A stretch of DNA of 64,000 bases from Cohnella algarum (GTDB taxonomy: Bacteria > Bacillota > Bacilli > Paenibacillales > Paenibacillaceae). The stretch lies in NCBI RefSeq assembly GCF_016937515.1, contig NZ_JAFHKM010000002.1, positions 4,273,001-4,337,000 of the forward strand, given 5' to 3'. The notes under the pieces are model-generated. The model saw only the letters and a list, made by a program, of their open reading frames with translations. It did not search any database and had not been told where the DNA came from. This document shows, piece by piece, positions 18,559 to 28,602 of this stretch. Both the position numbers and the translations under genes were made by a program. Numbering within the stretch: position 1 is the first letter of the stretch; every line of letters starts with the position of its first letter.

Positions 18559-19533
18559 TTGTCGGAAAAGAACCAAGTGATCGCAATTCCTCTCCGCAAC
18601 ATGTCGGAGGGCTTCGCGCTATTCGGTCCGCAGGATAAGTTTTTGCGCCTGATTCAGGAAGAGACCCGGGCGGTCATCCACTCCCGGGAGGCGGAAATCG
18701 TGCTGGAAGGCGAGCCGGACGAGGCCCGTACGCTGCAGCAGCTGTTCGAAACGCTGCTCGAGCTGATCCGCAGCGGCCTGCAAATCGGAGAGAGGGACGT
18801 GCGGTATGCCCTCGATCTTGCCAAAGCGGGAAAGGCGGACGAATTGCTCTCCTTGTTCAAGGGAGAGATCGCCTTGACGTTCCGCGGCAAGCCGATCGTG
18901 CCGAAGACGCTCGGACAGCGGCATTACGTCACGATGATCCGCAAAAAGGACATCGTGTTCGGCATCGGACCGGCCGGAACGGGCAAAACGTACCTCGCGG
19001 TCGTATCGGCCGTAGCCGCGCTCAAGCAAGGGCGCGTCAAACGGATTTTGCTCACCCGTCCGGCGGTCGAAGCGGGGGAAAATCTCGGCTTCCTTCCCGG
19101 CGATCTGCAGGAGAAGGTGGACCCGTATTTGCGCCCGCTGTACGACGCGCTCAACGACGTGCTCGGGCCGGAAGGCGTGGCGAAGGCGCTCGAACGCGGC
19201 TTGATCGAAATCGCCCCGCTCGCCTATATGCGCGGACGCACGCTCGACGATTCGTTCGTCATCCTGGACGAAGCGCAAAATACGACGCCCGAACAGATGA
19301 AAATGTTTTTGACGCGGCTCGGCTTCGGTTCCCGGATGGTCATTACGGGCGACGCCACGCAGATCGACTTGCCCAAAGGCAAAAAATCCGGCCTGATCGA
19401 AGCGCAGCGCATTTTGGCGGGCATCGACGATATCGCCATCGTCTTTTTTTCGGAGCAGGACGTCGTGCGCCACGCGCTTGTCCAGAAGATCATTGCGGCC
19501 TACAACAAGGAACAAGAACAGCAGCAACAATAA
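18559..19533 (+). CDS. phoH: PhoH family ATPase
   Basis: 324-residue PhoH-like P-loop ATPase of the YbeZ type, often linked to YbeY and RNA metabolism. Walker A is GPAGTGKT and the Walker B region is DDSFVILDEAQNTTPEQMKM, with GDATQIDLPKGKKSGL downstream. TTG 18559 is used because it follows GAGAGGGAATGAGG and gives the normal N-terminus. There is no PIN domain, unlike the second PhoH protein at 58971-60305. ybeY follows two genes later in the same operon. Confidence 0.95.
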   Translation: MSEKNQVIAIPLRNMSEGFALFGPQDKFLRLIQEETRAVIHSREAEIVLEGEPDEARTLQQLFETLLELIRSGLQIGERDVRYALDLAKAGKADELLSLFKGEIALTFRGKPIVPKTLGQRHYVTMIRKKDIVFGIGPAGTGKTYLAVVSAVAALKQGRVKRILLTRPAVEAGENLGFLPGDLQEKVDPYLRPLYDALNDVLGPEGVAKALERGLIEIAPLAYMRGRTLDDSFVILDEAQNTTPEQMKMFLTRLGFGSRMVITGDATQIDLPKGKKSGLIEAQRILAGIDDIAIVFFSEQDVVRHALVQKIIAAYNKEQEQQQQ

Positions 19534-19557
19534 ACGCCGTAAAGGAGGGAACGCCGG

Positions 19558-21819
19558 ATGAACCGGAAACGAAGCGGCCCGGCGGGAGAAACGCTATCCT
19601 TCTATACGTCGGGCTGGAAGCACAGCGGAGCAGTGCGCGCTATTTTGCTGCTCGCGTTTGTGTTGCTTTTTTATTTCAGCTTATCCTCGCGGCTCGTGCC
19701 GGAAACGTACGATATTACGCTCGGGGCCAGAAGCGAGCACGACATCAAGGCTCCCTATCAGGAAGTGGATCAGAACGCGACGCTCCGGGCACAGGAAGAA
19801 GCCGCCGAAAAAGTCGGCTCCGTCTACACGACCGTCGCGATTCACAACGAGACCCTGCTCGACGAAATTTTGCTCCGGATCGACCAATTGAACCAGGACG
19901 ACCAGGTAACGACGGATAACAAGGTGGAAATTTACCGCGGGGAAATTCCGGGCCGGCTCGATCAATACATCGAGCAGTTCACGCGGAACAATACGGGGAC
20001 GGCGTATTCGGAAAGCCTGCTCGCGGAAATGAAGCGGGTCGTCGAAATCCAGGTGTACATCATCCCGGAAGAAACGTACTACAAGCTGCCCAGGCTGACC
20101 AGCGAGCAAATCTCCGAAATGCGCGTCGTCGGCCGGGAAATCGTGCGCAAGCTGACGGCAGAATCGCTGCGGGACGCGGAGACGGCCCGCGCCCAGGTGG
20201 CGGAGATGATCAATACGAGCACGCTCGAGCAGCGGACGCAGCGGGAGACGCTGCAGGAGCTGGCGCGTTTCGTTATAACCGCCAACCGGTTTTACGACCA
20301 GGAAGCGACGGAAAGCGCCAAGGCGGAAGCGAGGCAAAACACGCCGCAAGTCGTCATCAAGCAAGGCGACGTGATCGTCAAGGCGGGCACGGTCATTACC
20401 GAGGAGCTGTACGATCGCCTGGACAGCATGGGGCTGCTGAAGGAGCAGCGGACGTATTGGCCTCAGCTCGGCGTGCTTCTGCTTTCCTTGCTGTTCGTGC
20501 TGGCGATTTACGGCTATGTGGAGCTGACCGCGGCTTCCGCCTCGCCTTCCGCGCCGTCGCTCAAGCGAACGAATACGCATTGGCTCATGCTGCTGCTCAT
20601 TTTCGCGCTGAACTTGCTGCTCATGCATCTGGTGGCGCTGGCGCGCAGCGACGACTGGCCCTACGTCGGCTATCTGGCCCCCGTCGCCCTCGGCACGATG
20701 CTCGTCACGCTGCTGCTCGACATGCATTTGGGCCTCGTCAGCGCCCTGATGTTCACGGTCATTTCCAGCATCATCATGAACGTCGGCAGCGGGGATGTTT
20801 TCGATTTCCGTTACGGGTTCGTGGCGGCGGTCGTTTCGTTCACGTCGGTGCTGGCGATTCACCGGGCCAGCCAACGGTCGTCGATATTGAAGGCGGGCAT
20901 CATGGTCAGCCTGTTCGGCTCGATCGCGGTCTTCGCGCTCATGCTCGTCGAATCGAATCCCGACCGGCTGCTGCTGATCCAATCGGTCGGCTTCATGTTT
21001 GCCAGCGGCCTGCTGACCGCCGTCCTGGTCATCGGGCTGATGCCGTTTTTCGAAATGACGTTCGGCATTTTGTCCGCGCTCAAGCTGGTCGAACTGTCCA
21101 ATCCGAACCATCCGCTGCTCCGCAAGCTGCTTACCGAAACGCCGGGCACGTACCATCACAGCCTGATGGTCGGCAACTTGTCGGAGGCGGCGGCCGAAGC
21201 GGTCGGCGCGAACGGGCTGTTGTGCCGGGTCGGCTCGTTTTATCACGACGTCGGCAAAACGAAAAGACCGTCCTATTTTATCGAAAATCAAAACGGAGGC
21301 GTCAATCCGCACGACAAGCTCGACCCGAAGGTGAGCGCCTCCATCATCATCGCGCACGCTCGCGACGGCGCCGAAATGCTCAAGCAGCACAAGCTGCCCA
21401 AGCCGATTCGCGACATCGCGGAGCAGCATCACGGCACGAGCTTTTTGAAGTTTTTCTACTACAAGGCGGTCAAGCAGGCGGAGGAACAGGGCACGGAGAA
21501 CCAGTGGACGGAAGACGATTTTCGGTATCCGGGTCCGAAAGCGCAATCGAAGGAGGCGGCGATCGTCGGCATCGCGGACAGCGTCGAGGCGGCGGTGCGC
21601 TCGCTGAACCATCCGACGGTCGAGCAAGTCGAAACGCTGATCCGCAAAATTATCAAGGACCGGCTGGACGACGACCAATTCAACGAATGCGATCTGACGC
21701 TGAAGGAAATGGACAAAATCGCCGAAACGCTCAAAGAAACGGTCATCGGCATGTTCCATTCGCGGATCGAGTATCCGGACGACAAAGCGCTTAAAAATCG
21801 CAAGGAAGCAAAGGAGTAA
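19558..21819 (+). CDS. pgpH: HD-family cyclic-di-AMP phosphodiesterase PgpH (YqfF)
   Basis: 753-residue membrane protein with the 7TM-7TMR_HD arrangement. It has a first membrane helix near residue 25-42 and a large extracellular domain to about residue 295. A group of seven helices runs from QLGVLLLSLLFVLAIYGYV to about residue 500, and a cytoplasmic HD domain follows. Metal-binding HD motifs are YHHSLMVGNLSEAAAE and YHDVGKTKRPSYF. This family degrades c-di-AMP. The RBS AAAGGAGGG precedes ATG 19558. It is slightly longer than the B. subtilis protein. Confidence 0.95.
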   Translation: MNRKRSGPAGETLSFYTSGWKHSGAVRAILLLAFVLLFYFSLSSRLVPETYDITLGARSEHDIKAPYQEVDQNATLRAQEEAAEKVGSVYTTVAIHNETLLDEILLRIDQLNQDDQVTTDNKVEIYRGEIPGRLDQYIEQFTRNNTGTAYSESLLAEMKRVVEIQVYIIPEETYYKLPRLTSEQISEMRVVGREIVRKLTAESLRDAETARAQVAEMINTSTLEQRTQRETLQELARFVITANRFYDQEATESAKAEARQNTPQVVIKQGDVIVKAGTVITEELYDRLDSMGLLKEQRTYWPQLGVLLLSLLFVLAIYGYVELTAASASPSAPSLKRTNTHWLMLLLIFALNLLLMHLVALARSDDWPYVGYLAPVALGTMLVTLLLDMHLGLVSALMFTVISSIIMNVGSGDVFDFRYGFVAAVVSFTSVLAIHRASQRSSILKAGIMVSLFGSIAVFALMLVESNPDRLLLIQSVGFMFASGLLTAVLVIGLMPFFEMTFGILSALKLVELSNPNHPLLRKLLTETPGTYHHSLMVGNLSEAAAEAVGANGLLCRVGSFYHDVGKTKRPSYFIENQNGGVNPHDKLDPKVSASIIIAHARDGAEMLKQHKLPKPIRDIAEQHHGTSFLKFFYYKAVKQAEEQGTENQWTEDDFRYPGPKAQSKEAAIVGIADSVEAAVRSLNHPTVEQVETLIRKIIKDRLDDDQFNECDLTLKEMDKIAETLKETVIGMFHSRIEYPDDKALKNRKEAKE

Positions 21820-21824
21820 GCGGC

Positions 21825-22367
21825 ATGGCACTGACGCTGGAATGGGTGGACGAGAGGGAAGAAGGCGCGGTTTTCGACGACAAGTGGCGGGAGCTGCTCG
21901 ACAGGCTGATGAAAATCGCGGCGGAGACGGAAGGCGTCGAGGACGGAGTCGTGACGCTCACCCTTACGGACGAGGAAGGCATCCGGGAGCTTAACCGGGA
22001 GTATAGAGGTTTGGACAAACCGACCGACGTGCTGAGCTTTCCGATGCGGGAGACGGCGGAACCGGCCATTCGTTACGACGACGATTACGAAACGGTGGAA
22101 ATCGACGGGGAGGAGGAGCCGGCGGGAAGCGAAGCTCCGGACGATTACGATCCGTTCGCGGAACTGCTCGGCGACATCGTCATCTCCGTGCCGCGCATGT
22201 ACGCGCAGGCGGAAGAGTACGGGCACAGTCCGGAGCGGGAGCTCGGATTTCTGTTCGTGCACGGCTTTCTGCATCTGCTCGGTTACGACCATGGCGACGA
22301 AGCGGAGGAAAAAGAAATGTTCGCCAAGCAGGAAGCGGCGCTGGCGAAAGCGGGGCTGACCCGTTGA
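21825..22367 (+). CDS. ybeY: Endoribonuclease YbeY, rRNA maturation
   Basis: 180-residue zinc-dependent endoribonuclease involved in 16S rRNA 3' processing and ribosome quality control. The zinc-binding motif HGFLHLLGYDHG is near residues 145-156. Conserved motifs LNREYRGLDKPTDVLSFPM and LGDIVISVPR are also present. It is about 20 residues longer than usual because of an acidic insert between those two motifs (residues about 83-112, rich in D and E). It starts 5 bp after pgpH and its end overlaps dgkA. Confidence 0.96.
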   Translation: MALTLEWVDEREEGAVFDDKWRELLDRLMKIAAETEGVEDGVVTLTLTDEEGIRELNREYRGLDKPTDVLSFPMRETAEPAIRYDDDYETVEIDGEEEPAGSEAPDDYDPFAELLGDIVISVPRMYAQAEEYGHSPERELGFLFVHGFLHLLGYDHGDEAEEKEMFAKQEAALAKAGLTR

Positions 22368-22738
22368 GCCGAAAACAGTCGGAGCTTTCCTCGTTTCGCA
22401 ACGCGCTGGCCGGCATCGCCCATGCGCTCCGGACCGAGCCCCATATGAGGTTTCATTTCGGGGCGGGCATCGCCGCGTTCGCCGCGGCGGCGCTGCTAAG
22501 GCTGCCCGGCGGGGACTGGCTCTGGCTGCTCGCCGCGGTCGCGGCCGTCTGGACGGCGGAGCTGTTCAACACCGCGATCGAACGGACGGTGGACCTTGCG
22601 TCGCCGGAGCGCCACGAGCTGGCGAAAGCCGCGAAAGACGCGGCGTCCGGCGCCGTTCTCGTCGCGTCGCTGTTCGCCGCCGCGGTCGGGCTGATCGTGC
22701 TCGGGCCGCCGTTATGGCTGGCGGTTTTCGGATCGTGA
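22364..22738 (+). CDS. dgkA: Diacylglycerol/undecaprenol kinase family protein
   Basis: 124-residue integral membrane kinase of the DgkA family; Gram-positive members mainly phosphorylate undecaprenol. The hallmark AELFNTAIERTVDL sequence is present near residues 66-79, followed by ELAKAAKDAASGAVLVAS. Three membrane helices are visible. Translation begins at TTG 22364, overlapping the ybeY stop (TTGA), so the two genes are coupled. Order ybeY-dgkA-cdd-era is that of B. subtilis. Confidence 0.95.
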   Translation: MSRKQSELSSFRNALAGIAHALRTEPHMRFHFGAGIAAFAAAALLRLPGGDWLWLLAAVAAVWTAELFNTAIERTVDLASPERHELAKAAKDAASGAVLVASLFAAAVGLIVLGPPLWLAVFGS

Positions 22739-22783
22739 CGAGGAGAATTATACATAATAGCGCCGACAAGGGAGCGTAAGAAG

Positions 22784-23194
22784 ATGGAATGGAACGGTTG
22801 GACAAAGGAGAAGCTGCTTGAAGCGGCCGCCGAAGCGAGGCTTCGCGCATACGCGCCCTATTCGCGTTTTCGGGTCGGCGCCGCGCTGCTCGACAAGGAC
22901 GGCCGCGCGCACTACGGCTGCAACGTCGAAAACGCCGCCTACGGCCCGACGAACTGCGCCGAGCGGACCGCGCTTTTCCGGGCGGTGGCCGACGGCCACG
23001 CGCCGGGTTCGTTTGCGGCGATCGCCGTGATCGGCGACACGGCCGAACCGATCACGCCTTGCGGCGTCTGCCGGCAAGTGCTGTCCGAGCTCTGTTCTCC
23101 CGATACGCCGGTCGTCATGGGCAATTTGAAAGGCGATATCCGCGTGGCCACGGTGGCGGAGCTGCTGCCGGGCGCTTTTTCCATCGGCGACTAG
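22784..23194 (+). CDS. cdd: Cytidine deaminase
   Basis: 136-residue cytidine deaminase for pyrimidine salvage, converting cytidine or deoxycytidine to uridine or deoxyuridine. The catalytic zinc ligands lie in CAERTA and PCGVCRQVL, and the substrate-binding region is [20 protein letters not shown]. Length equals the B. subtilis enzyme. It lies within the era operon. Confidence 0.97.
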   Translation: MEWNGWTKEKLLEAAAEARLRAYAPYSRFRVGAALLDKDGRAHYGCNVENAAYGPTNCAERTALFRAVADGHAPGSFAAIAVIGDTAEPITPCGVCRQVLSELCSPDTPVVMGNLKGDIRVATVAELLPGAFSIGD

Positions 23195-23214
23195 AGAGGA
23201 AAGAAGGAATCTCC

Positions 23215-24111
23215 ATGAAGAAAGGGTTCAAGTCGGGCTTCGTCGCGATCGTCGGCAGGCCGAACGTCGGCAAGTCGACGCTGATGAACCAGGTCATCGG
23301 GCAAAAAATCGCGATCATGTCGGACAAGCCTCAAACGACCCGCAACAAAATTCACGGCGTCTACACGACCGATGACGTTCAGATCGTGTTTCTGGACACG
23401 CCGGGCATCCACAAGCCCAAATCGAAGCTGGGCGATTATATGATGAAGGCTGCGGAAAGCGCGCTGGCGGAAGTCGACGCGGTGCTGTTTCTGACCGATG
23501 TCAGCGAGGAGCTCGGCGGCGGGGACCGCTTCATCATCGAACGGCTCAAAAAGGTGGACACCCCCGTCTTCCTCGTGTTGAACAAGATCGACAAGGTGCA
23601 TCCGGAGGCGCTGCTTCCGATTATCGAAACGTATTCCGGCCTGCATTCGTTCGCCGAAATCGTCCCGGTGTCGGCGCTCCAGGGCAATAACGTCGGCACG
23701 TTGCTCGAGCAGTTGTCCAAGTATTTGTCCGAAGGTCCGATGTATTACCCGGCCGACCAGGTAACGGATCATCCCGAGCAGTTCGTTTGCGCCGAGCTCA
23801 TCCGCGAGAAAATTTTGCAGCTCACCCGGGAGGAAATTCCGCATTCGATCGCGGTCGAAATCGAAAGCATGGGCACCGGGGACAACGGGGTCGTCAACAT
23901 CGGCGCGGTCATCTACGTCGAGCGCCCGTCCCAAAAAGGCATCGTCATCGGGAAAAACGGGGCGCTGCTGAAGGAAGTCGGCAAGCAGGCGCGGCTCGAC
24001 ATGGAGCGGCTGCTCGGATCGAAAATCTTTCTCGAACTGTGGGTCAAAGTCAAGGAAGACTGGCGCAACCGCGAATCGGTGCTGCATACGCTGGGATTTC
24101 GCAAAGAGTGA
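23215..24111 (+). CDS. era: GTPase Era
   Basis: 298-residue GTPase that binds the 3' end of 16S rRNA during small-subunit assembly. G motifs are GRPNVGKST (G1), DTPG (G3) and NKID (G4). The C-terminal KH domain contains [22 protein letters not shown] 23215 follows AGAAGGAAT and yields the standard [18 protein letters not shown]-terminus; the longer frame overlaps cdd. It belongs to the cluster with ybeY and cdd. Confidence 0.97.
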   Translation: MKKGFKSGFVAIVGRPNVGKSTLMNQVIGQKIAIMSDKPQTTRNKIHGVYTTDDVQIVFLDTPGIHKPKSKLGDYMMKAAESALAEVDAVLFLTDVSEELGGGDRFIIERLKKVDTPVFLVLNKIDKVHPEALLPIIETYSGLHSFAEIVPVSALQGNNVGTLLEQLSKYLSEGPMYYPADQVTDHPEQFVCAELIREKILQLTREEIPHSIAVEIESMGTGDNGVVNIGAVIYVERPSQKGIVIGKNGALLKEVGKQARLDMERLLGSKIFLELWVKVKEDWRNRESVLHTLGFRKE

Positions 24112-24227
24112 TCCGCCCCGGGTCCGAACGCGCCCGGAATCAAAAAGTTGTCAGGCATACCCCGGCGGCGAAGTGGCATCCTAACGGTGGAAGCAAGTCA
24201 TTTCCGTCGGGGGAGGATGAGTGCGCG

Positions 24228-24389
24228 GTGCGGAATTTCACGTGGCACGTATTTACACAGACCGGCGATATCGAGGCCTACTTGCTGTATAAGGAGATGG
24301 ACAAGCTTGGAAGGGACGAACACGACCTGGAGCCGCCGTCCCTGCCCGAGGACGGAAATGTCGTACTCGGAGCGGAGCCGTTAGGCTAG
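24228..24389 (+). CDS. yqzL: YqzL family small protein
   Basis: 53-residue protein beginning VRNFTWHVFTQTGDIEAYLL, the characteristic YqzL sequence. It sits between era and recO, where yqzL lies in Bacillus. Translation probably starts at GTG 24228 after GGGAGGATGAG. The family has no known function. The longer overlapping frame from 23787 is a shadow of era. Confidence 0.88.
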   Translation: MRNFTWHVFTQTGDIEAYLLYKEMDKLGRDEHDLEPPSLPEDGNVVLGAEPLG

Positions 24390-24488
24390 CCGTCACTTGC
24401 CATGCGGTTTCGAAGCGAGCGGCTTCTTGCGCCCCGGCGATGGGGAGCGGGAAGCCGCTCGACGGTTTTAAGGACGGGGGAGGAGCCA

Positions 24489-25250
24489 TTGCTGTACCGG
24501 GTGGAAGGCATCGTCATCAGAGGCACGGATTATGGGGAAGGCAACAAAATCATTACGCTGCTGACGGCTTCGCACGGGAAGCAGGGCGTCGTCGTGCGCG
24601 GGGCGCGAAAGCCGAAAAGCCGGCATGCTTCGCTGGCGCAGCCGTTTACGTACGGCGATTTTTCATACTTTAAAACCGGACAGCTCGGCACGCTCAGCAG
24701 CGGCGAATTGATCGAGCCGTTCCGGCCGCTGCGGGAGGATTTGAATTTGGCCGCATACGCCGCTTATGCCGCGGAGCTGTGCGACCGGGCCGTCGGGGAA
24801 GAAGACGCGGGAAGTTATTTGTTCCACCAGCTGAAAGCATGCTTCGAGGCGCTGGCGCAGGGAAAGGATCCGCAAATCGTCATTCGGGCGTTCGAAATGA
24901 AAATCGTGCAAATCGCCGGATACGCTCCGCAGACGGACGAATGCGCCCATTGCGGGCGTCCGGAAGGACCGTTCCGGCTAAGCCCCGCGGCCGGCGGCGT
25001 GCTTTGCTTTGCGTGCCGGAATCGCGACCCGGGCGGGACGGATTTGGACGAGACGGCCTGGAAGCTGCTCAAGCTGTTCGCCGCGCTCGATCTTCGGCGG
25101 CTCGGCAACGTCGACGTGAGCGAGCGCCCGAAACGGCAGCTCGCGCAGGCGATGCGGCTCTGGATGGACCATCATCTCGGCATCAAGCTGAAATCCCGTC
25201 ATTTTCTCGACCAGTGGGAGCGCATCAGCGGGGATCTGCCGGACGTTTGA
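24489..25250 (+). CDS. recO: DNA repair protein RecO
   Basis: 253-residue RecO, which helps load RecA onto SSB-coated DNA. The N-terminal OB fold begins LYRVEGIVIRGTDYGEGNKI. The zinc site is visible as CAHCGRPEG and CFACRNRD. TTG 24489 was chosen because it follows GGAGGAGCCA and gives the family N-terminus and length (B. subtilis about 255). The stop codon overlaps the -35 box of the glyQ T-box promoter. Confidence 0.95.
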   Translation: MLYRVEGIVIRGTDYGEGNKIITLLTASHGKQGVVVRGARKPKSRHASLAQPFTYGDFSYFKTGQLGTLSSGELIEPFRPLREDLNLAAYAAYAAELCDRAVGEEDAGSYLFHQLKACFEALAQGKDPQIVIRAFEMKIVQIAGYAPQTDECAHCGRPEGPFRLSPAAGGVLCFACRNRDPGGTDLDETAWKLLKLFAALDLRRLGNVDVSERPKRQLAQAMRLWMDHHLGIKLKSRHFLDQWERISGDLPDV

Positions 25251-25276
25251 CAGAACCCCGCCCGATTGTGTAAAAT
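25247..25276 (+). promoter_or_regulatory. Sigma-A promoter of the glyQS T-box transcript
   Basis: TTGACA at 25247-25252 and TAAAAT at 25271-25276, spaced by 18 bp. The -35 box overlaps the recO stop codon. Confidence 0.75.
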
Positions 25277-25294
25277 GAATCATCATTGGAATTG

Positions 25295-25550
25295 CTCTCG
25301 ACGAAGGAGAAAGTAACCGGTTGCCGTCGCAACCTATCAGCGAGCCGGGAAGGGTGGAAGCCCGGCGCGACGAATCGGCGAACAGGGCGCTCCGGAGAGG
25401 CGGCCAACGGGCAAAGAGCGGGCTTGCGACACGGCCTCGCGCGCGGATGATGCGCGTGCCGAATCGAAGCCAAGTAGGGTGGAACCGCGGGAATGACGCT
25501 CCCGTCCCTACGTCTGCGGAGGCGGACGTAAGGACGGGGGCTTTTTGCGT
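25295..25550 (+). promoter_or_regulatory. T-box leader controlling glyQS (tRNA-Gly sensing)
   Basis: The leader carries the T-box sequence AAGTAGGGTGGAACCGCGGG (25472-25491), which pairs with the acceptor end of uncharged tRNA. A stem I distal region (GAGCCGGGAAGGGTGGAAGC) lies near 25342-25361. A GGC triplet at 25377-25379 may be the glycine specifier, but I could not confirm the fold. The competing terminator stem (CCCGTCC...GGACGGG, with TACGTC/GACGTA inside) spans 25500-25546 and ends in CTTTTTG. Uncharged tRNA-Gly should favour readthrough into glyQ. Confidence 0.9.
25500..25550 (+). terminator. Conditional terminator of the glycine T-box
   Basis: Long stem from CCCGTCCCTACGTC to GACGTAAGGACGGG, followed by a T-run. 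It lies directly downstream of the T-box antiterminator sequence. Confidence 0.85.
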
Positions 25551-25611
25551 CCCATTCTTCCCTCTCCTCTGCAATCCGACATCGATCGTGACAAAGGAGC
25601 GAGAACGAAAC

Positions 25612-26499
25612 ATGAATTTTCAGCAAATGACGCTGACGCTTCAGCAGTTTTGGGCGGAGCAGAACTGCATCGTCGTGCAGCCTTACGACGTGGAGAAGGG
25701 AGCGGGCACGATGAATCCGATGACCTTCCTGCGCGCCATCGGACCGGAGCCATGGAACGTCGCGTACGTCGAACCGTCGCGCCGGCCGGCGGACGGCCGT
25801 TACGGGGAAAACCCGAACCGCCTGTACCAGCACCATCAGTTTCAGGTCATTATGAAGCCGTCTCCGGACAACATTCAGGAGCTGTACCTGGAGAGCCTCG
25901 CGCGGCTGGGCATCGATCCGCGTCATCACGACATCCGCTTCGTCGAGGACAACTGGGAATCGCCGACGCTGGGCGCCTGGGGGCTCGGCTGGGAAGTTTG
26001 GCTCGACGGCATGGAAGTGACCCAGTTTACGTATTTCCAGCAGGTCGGGGGCATCGACTGCCATCCGGTCGCCGTGGAAATTACGTACGGAATGGAGCGG
26101 CTGGCGTCCTATATCCAGGACAAGGAAAACGTATTCGACCTTGAATGGGTGGACGGCGTCTCGTACGGCGACGTGTTCAAGCATCCGGAGTACGAGCATT
26201 CCAAATATACGTTCGAAGTGTCGGACGTCGCGATGCTGTTTCAGCTTTTTTCGACGTACGAGGCGGAAGCGAACCGGGCGATGGAACAAAATCTCGTTTT
26301 CCCGGCTTACGATTACGTGCTTAAATGCTCGCATACGTTCAACCTGCTGGACGCCCGCGGGGCGATCAGCGTGACGGAGCGGACCGGCTACATTTCGCGC
26401 GTGCGCAATCTGGCGCGCCAAGTGGCCGCGACGTTCCTTCAGGAGCGCGAACGGCTCGGCTTCCCGCTGCTGAAGAAAGGGGTGGAAGCGAATGGCTAA
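25612..26499 (+). CDS. glyQ: Glycyl-tRNA synthetase alpha subunit
   Basis: 295-residue catalytic alpha subunit of the tetrameric bacterial glycyl-tRNA synthetase, activating glycine and charging tRNA-Gly together with GlyS. The family N-terminus [19 protein letters not shown], the motif [19 protein letters not shown] and [14 protein letters not shown] are all present. ATG 25612 follows AAAGGAG; upstream in-frame sequence is T-box leader. glyS overlaps its end by 8 bp. Confidence 0.97.
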   Translation: MNFQQMTLTLQQFWAEQNCIVVQPYDVEKGAGTMNPMTFLRAIGPEPWNVAYVEPSRRPADGRYGENPNRLYQHHQFQVIMKPSPDNIQELYLESLARLGIDPRHHDIRFVEDNWESPTLGAWGLGWEVWLDGMEVTQFTYFQQVGGIDCHPVAVEITYGMERLASYIQDKENVFDLEWVDGVSYGDVFKHPEYEHSKYTFEVSDVAMLFQLFSTYEAEANRAMEQNLVFPAYDYVLKCSHTFNLLDARGAISVTERTGYISRVRNLARQVAATFLQERERLGFPLLKKGVEANG

Positions 26500-28579
26500 A
26501 GATTTGCTGCTCGAAATCGGGCTCGAGGAAGTGCCGGCTCGCTTCATGCGCGGCGCGATCGATCAGTTGAAGGACAAGACGGAAAAATGGCTCGCGGACA
26601 GCCGGATTGCGCACGGGCCGGTTCGCGCTTACGCGACGCCGCGGCGCCTGGCGGTGCTGGTCGAAGCCTTGGACGAAAAACAATCCGACGTAAGCGAGGA
26701 AGTAAAGGGGCCGGCCCGCAAAATCGCGGTGGGCGAAGACGGGGCCTGGACGAAAGCCGCGCTCGGCTTCGCCCGCAGCCAGGGCGTCGAGCCCGACGCG
26801 CTGTACTTCAAGGAACTGGGCGGCGTCGAGTACGTGTACGCGAATAAATCGAGCCTCGGGCTCGCGACGGCGGACCTTCTTCCCGAAGCGCTGCCGCAGC
26901 TCGCGGTCTCGCTGAGCTTTCCGAAAAACATGCGCTGGGGAGATCACGAGCTCCGCTACGTCCGGCCGATTCGCTGGCTGGTCGCCCTGTACGGTTCGGA
27001 AGTCGTTCCGTTCGAAATCGCGGGCGTCGCGAGCGGCAACGTGACGCGCGGCCACCGGTTCCTGGGCGGGGATGCCGCGATCGCCGAGCCGAAGCAATAC
27101 GCGGACAAGCTGCGCGAACAGCATGTCATCGCAGATATCGCGGAGCGGCAGCGGGCGATCGAAGCCGGCATCCGGGAGCTCGCGGACAAAAACGGCTGGC
27201 AGATCGCCGTGAAGGAAGATCTGCTGGAGGAAGTGCTTTTCCTGGTCGAAACGCCGCAGGTGCTGTCCGGCTCGTTCGATCCATCGTTTTTGAACATTCC
27301 GCAAGAAGTGCTCATCACGTCGATGCGGGAGCACCAGCGTTATTTCCCGGTGCTGGACGAGAGCGGCAAGCTGCTGCCTCACTTCGTCACGGTGCGCAAC
27401 GGCGACGCGCTTTCGCTGAACACGGTGGCGAAGGGCAACGAGAAGGTGCTGCGCGCCCGCCTGTCGGACGCGAAGTTTTTCTACGAAGAGGATCAAAAAG
27501 TCCAGATCCCGGCTTTTCTCGCCAAGCTGGAAAATATCGTTTATCACGAGGAACTGGGGACCGTCGCGGACAAAGTCGCGCGGACGCGCGCGATCGCCGA
27601 TCGCCTGGCAGAACGGCTTCGCGCGGACGGCCAGACGCGGGCGGACGTCAGCCGGACGGCCGACATTTGCAAATTCGACCTCGTCACGCAAATGGTTTAC
27701 GAGTTCCCGGAGCTTCAGGGCATCATGGGCGAAGACTACGCCCGCAAAGCCGGCGAGCGGGAAGCCGTCGCCAAGGCGATCAACGAGCATTACTCGCCGC
27801 GCAATGCGGGGGACACGCCCCCGGCTTCGCTCGTCGGGGCGATCGTCGGCATTGCCGATAAGATCGACACGATCGTCGGCTGCTTCTCGATCGGCATCGT
27901 GCCGACCGGCTCGCAGGATCCGTACGCGCTGCGCCGGCAAGCGGCGGGCGTCGTTTCCACGCTGCTCGCCCATGAGCTGGAGCTTCCGCTGCCGGAGCTG
28001 TTCCAACTGGCTTTGAGCGTCCACGAAGAGCGCGAGCTGAAGCGCGAAGCGTACGAGATTTTGCGCGATCTGAACGAGTTTTTCGCGCTCCGCGTCAAAA
28101 ACGTGCTGACCGAGCAAAGCATCCGCTACGATGTCGTCGACGCGGTGCTGGGCGCGGGCTGCGACGACGTGCGCCGCACGATTTTGCGGGCGCGGGCGCT
28201 GCAGGCGGCAACGGGAGACGCCGCGGGCAAGGAAGCGTTCCGCCCGGCCGTCGAGGCGTTCAACCGCGTCGGCAATCTGGCCGCCAAGGCGGACGACAGC
28301 CGGCTAATCGACGCGAACCTGTTCGCCGACCCGGCCGAAGGCGCGCTGTACGAAGCGTGGCAAACGGCGCACGGCCGATTTGTCAAGTCGACGATCGAAG
28401 GCAAGCTGGATGCGGCGCTGGAGGCGCTCGCTTCGCTTGCCGAGCCGGTCGGGGCGTTTTTCGAAGCGGTTATGGTCATGGCCGAGGACGAGGCGGTCCG
28501 GCGCAACCGGCTATCGCTGCTCGCCGCGATCGCGGACGATATTCGAACGTTCGCGGATTTCGGCAAGCTGGCGGGCTAA
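26492..28579 (+). CDS. glyS: Glycyl-tRNA synthetase beta subunit
   Basis: 695-residue beta subunit, which binds tRNA-Gly. Recognisable regions are the N-terminal [20 protein letters not shown], the middle [20 protein letters not shown] and the HD-like domain around [19 protein letters not shown], followed by the C-terminal anticodon-binding DALR-type domain. Overlap with glyQ implies coupled translation. Slightly longer than the B. subtilis protein (about 679). Confidence 0.97.
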   Translation: MAKDLLLEIGLEEVPARFMRGAIDQLKDKTEKWLADSRIAHGPVRAYATPRRLAVLVEALDEKQSDVSEEVKGPARKIAVGEDGAWTKAALGFARSQGVEPDALYFKELGGVEYVYANKSSLGLATADLLPEALPQLAVSLSFPKNMRWGDHELRYVRPIRWLVALYGSEVVPFEIAGVASGNVTRGHRFLGGDAAIAEPKQYADKLREQHVIADIAERQRAIEAGIRELADKNGWQIAVKEDLLEEVLFLVETPQVLSGSFDPSFLNIPQEVLITSMREHQRYFPVLDESGKLLPHFVTVRNGDALSLNTVAKGNEKVLRARLSDAKFFYEEDQKVQIPAFLAKLENIVYHEELGTVADKVARTRAIADRLAERLRADGQTRADVSRTADICKFDLVTQMVYEFPELQGIMGEDYARKAGEREAVAKAINEHYSPRNAGDTPPASLVGAIVGIADKIDTIVGCFSIGIVPTGSQDPYALRRQAAGVVSTLLAHELELPLPELFQLALSVHEERELKREAYEILRDLNEFFALRVKNVLTEQSIRYDVVDAVLGAGCDDVRRTILRARALQAATGDAAGKEAFRPAVEAFNRVGNLAAKADDSRLIDANLFADPAEGALYEAWQTAHGRFVKSTIEGKLDAALEALASLAEPVGAFFEAVMVMAEDEAVRRNRLSLLAAIADDIRTFADFGKLAG

Positions 28580-28602
28580 AATATTCGGGGGAGGAATGGG
28601 GG

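Noticed and set aside
19681..21831. Long 716-residue minus-strand frame opposite pgpH
   Set aside because: Antisense mirror of a conserved gene; rich in Arg, His and Gln without domains or an RBS.
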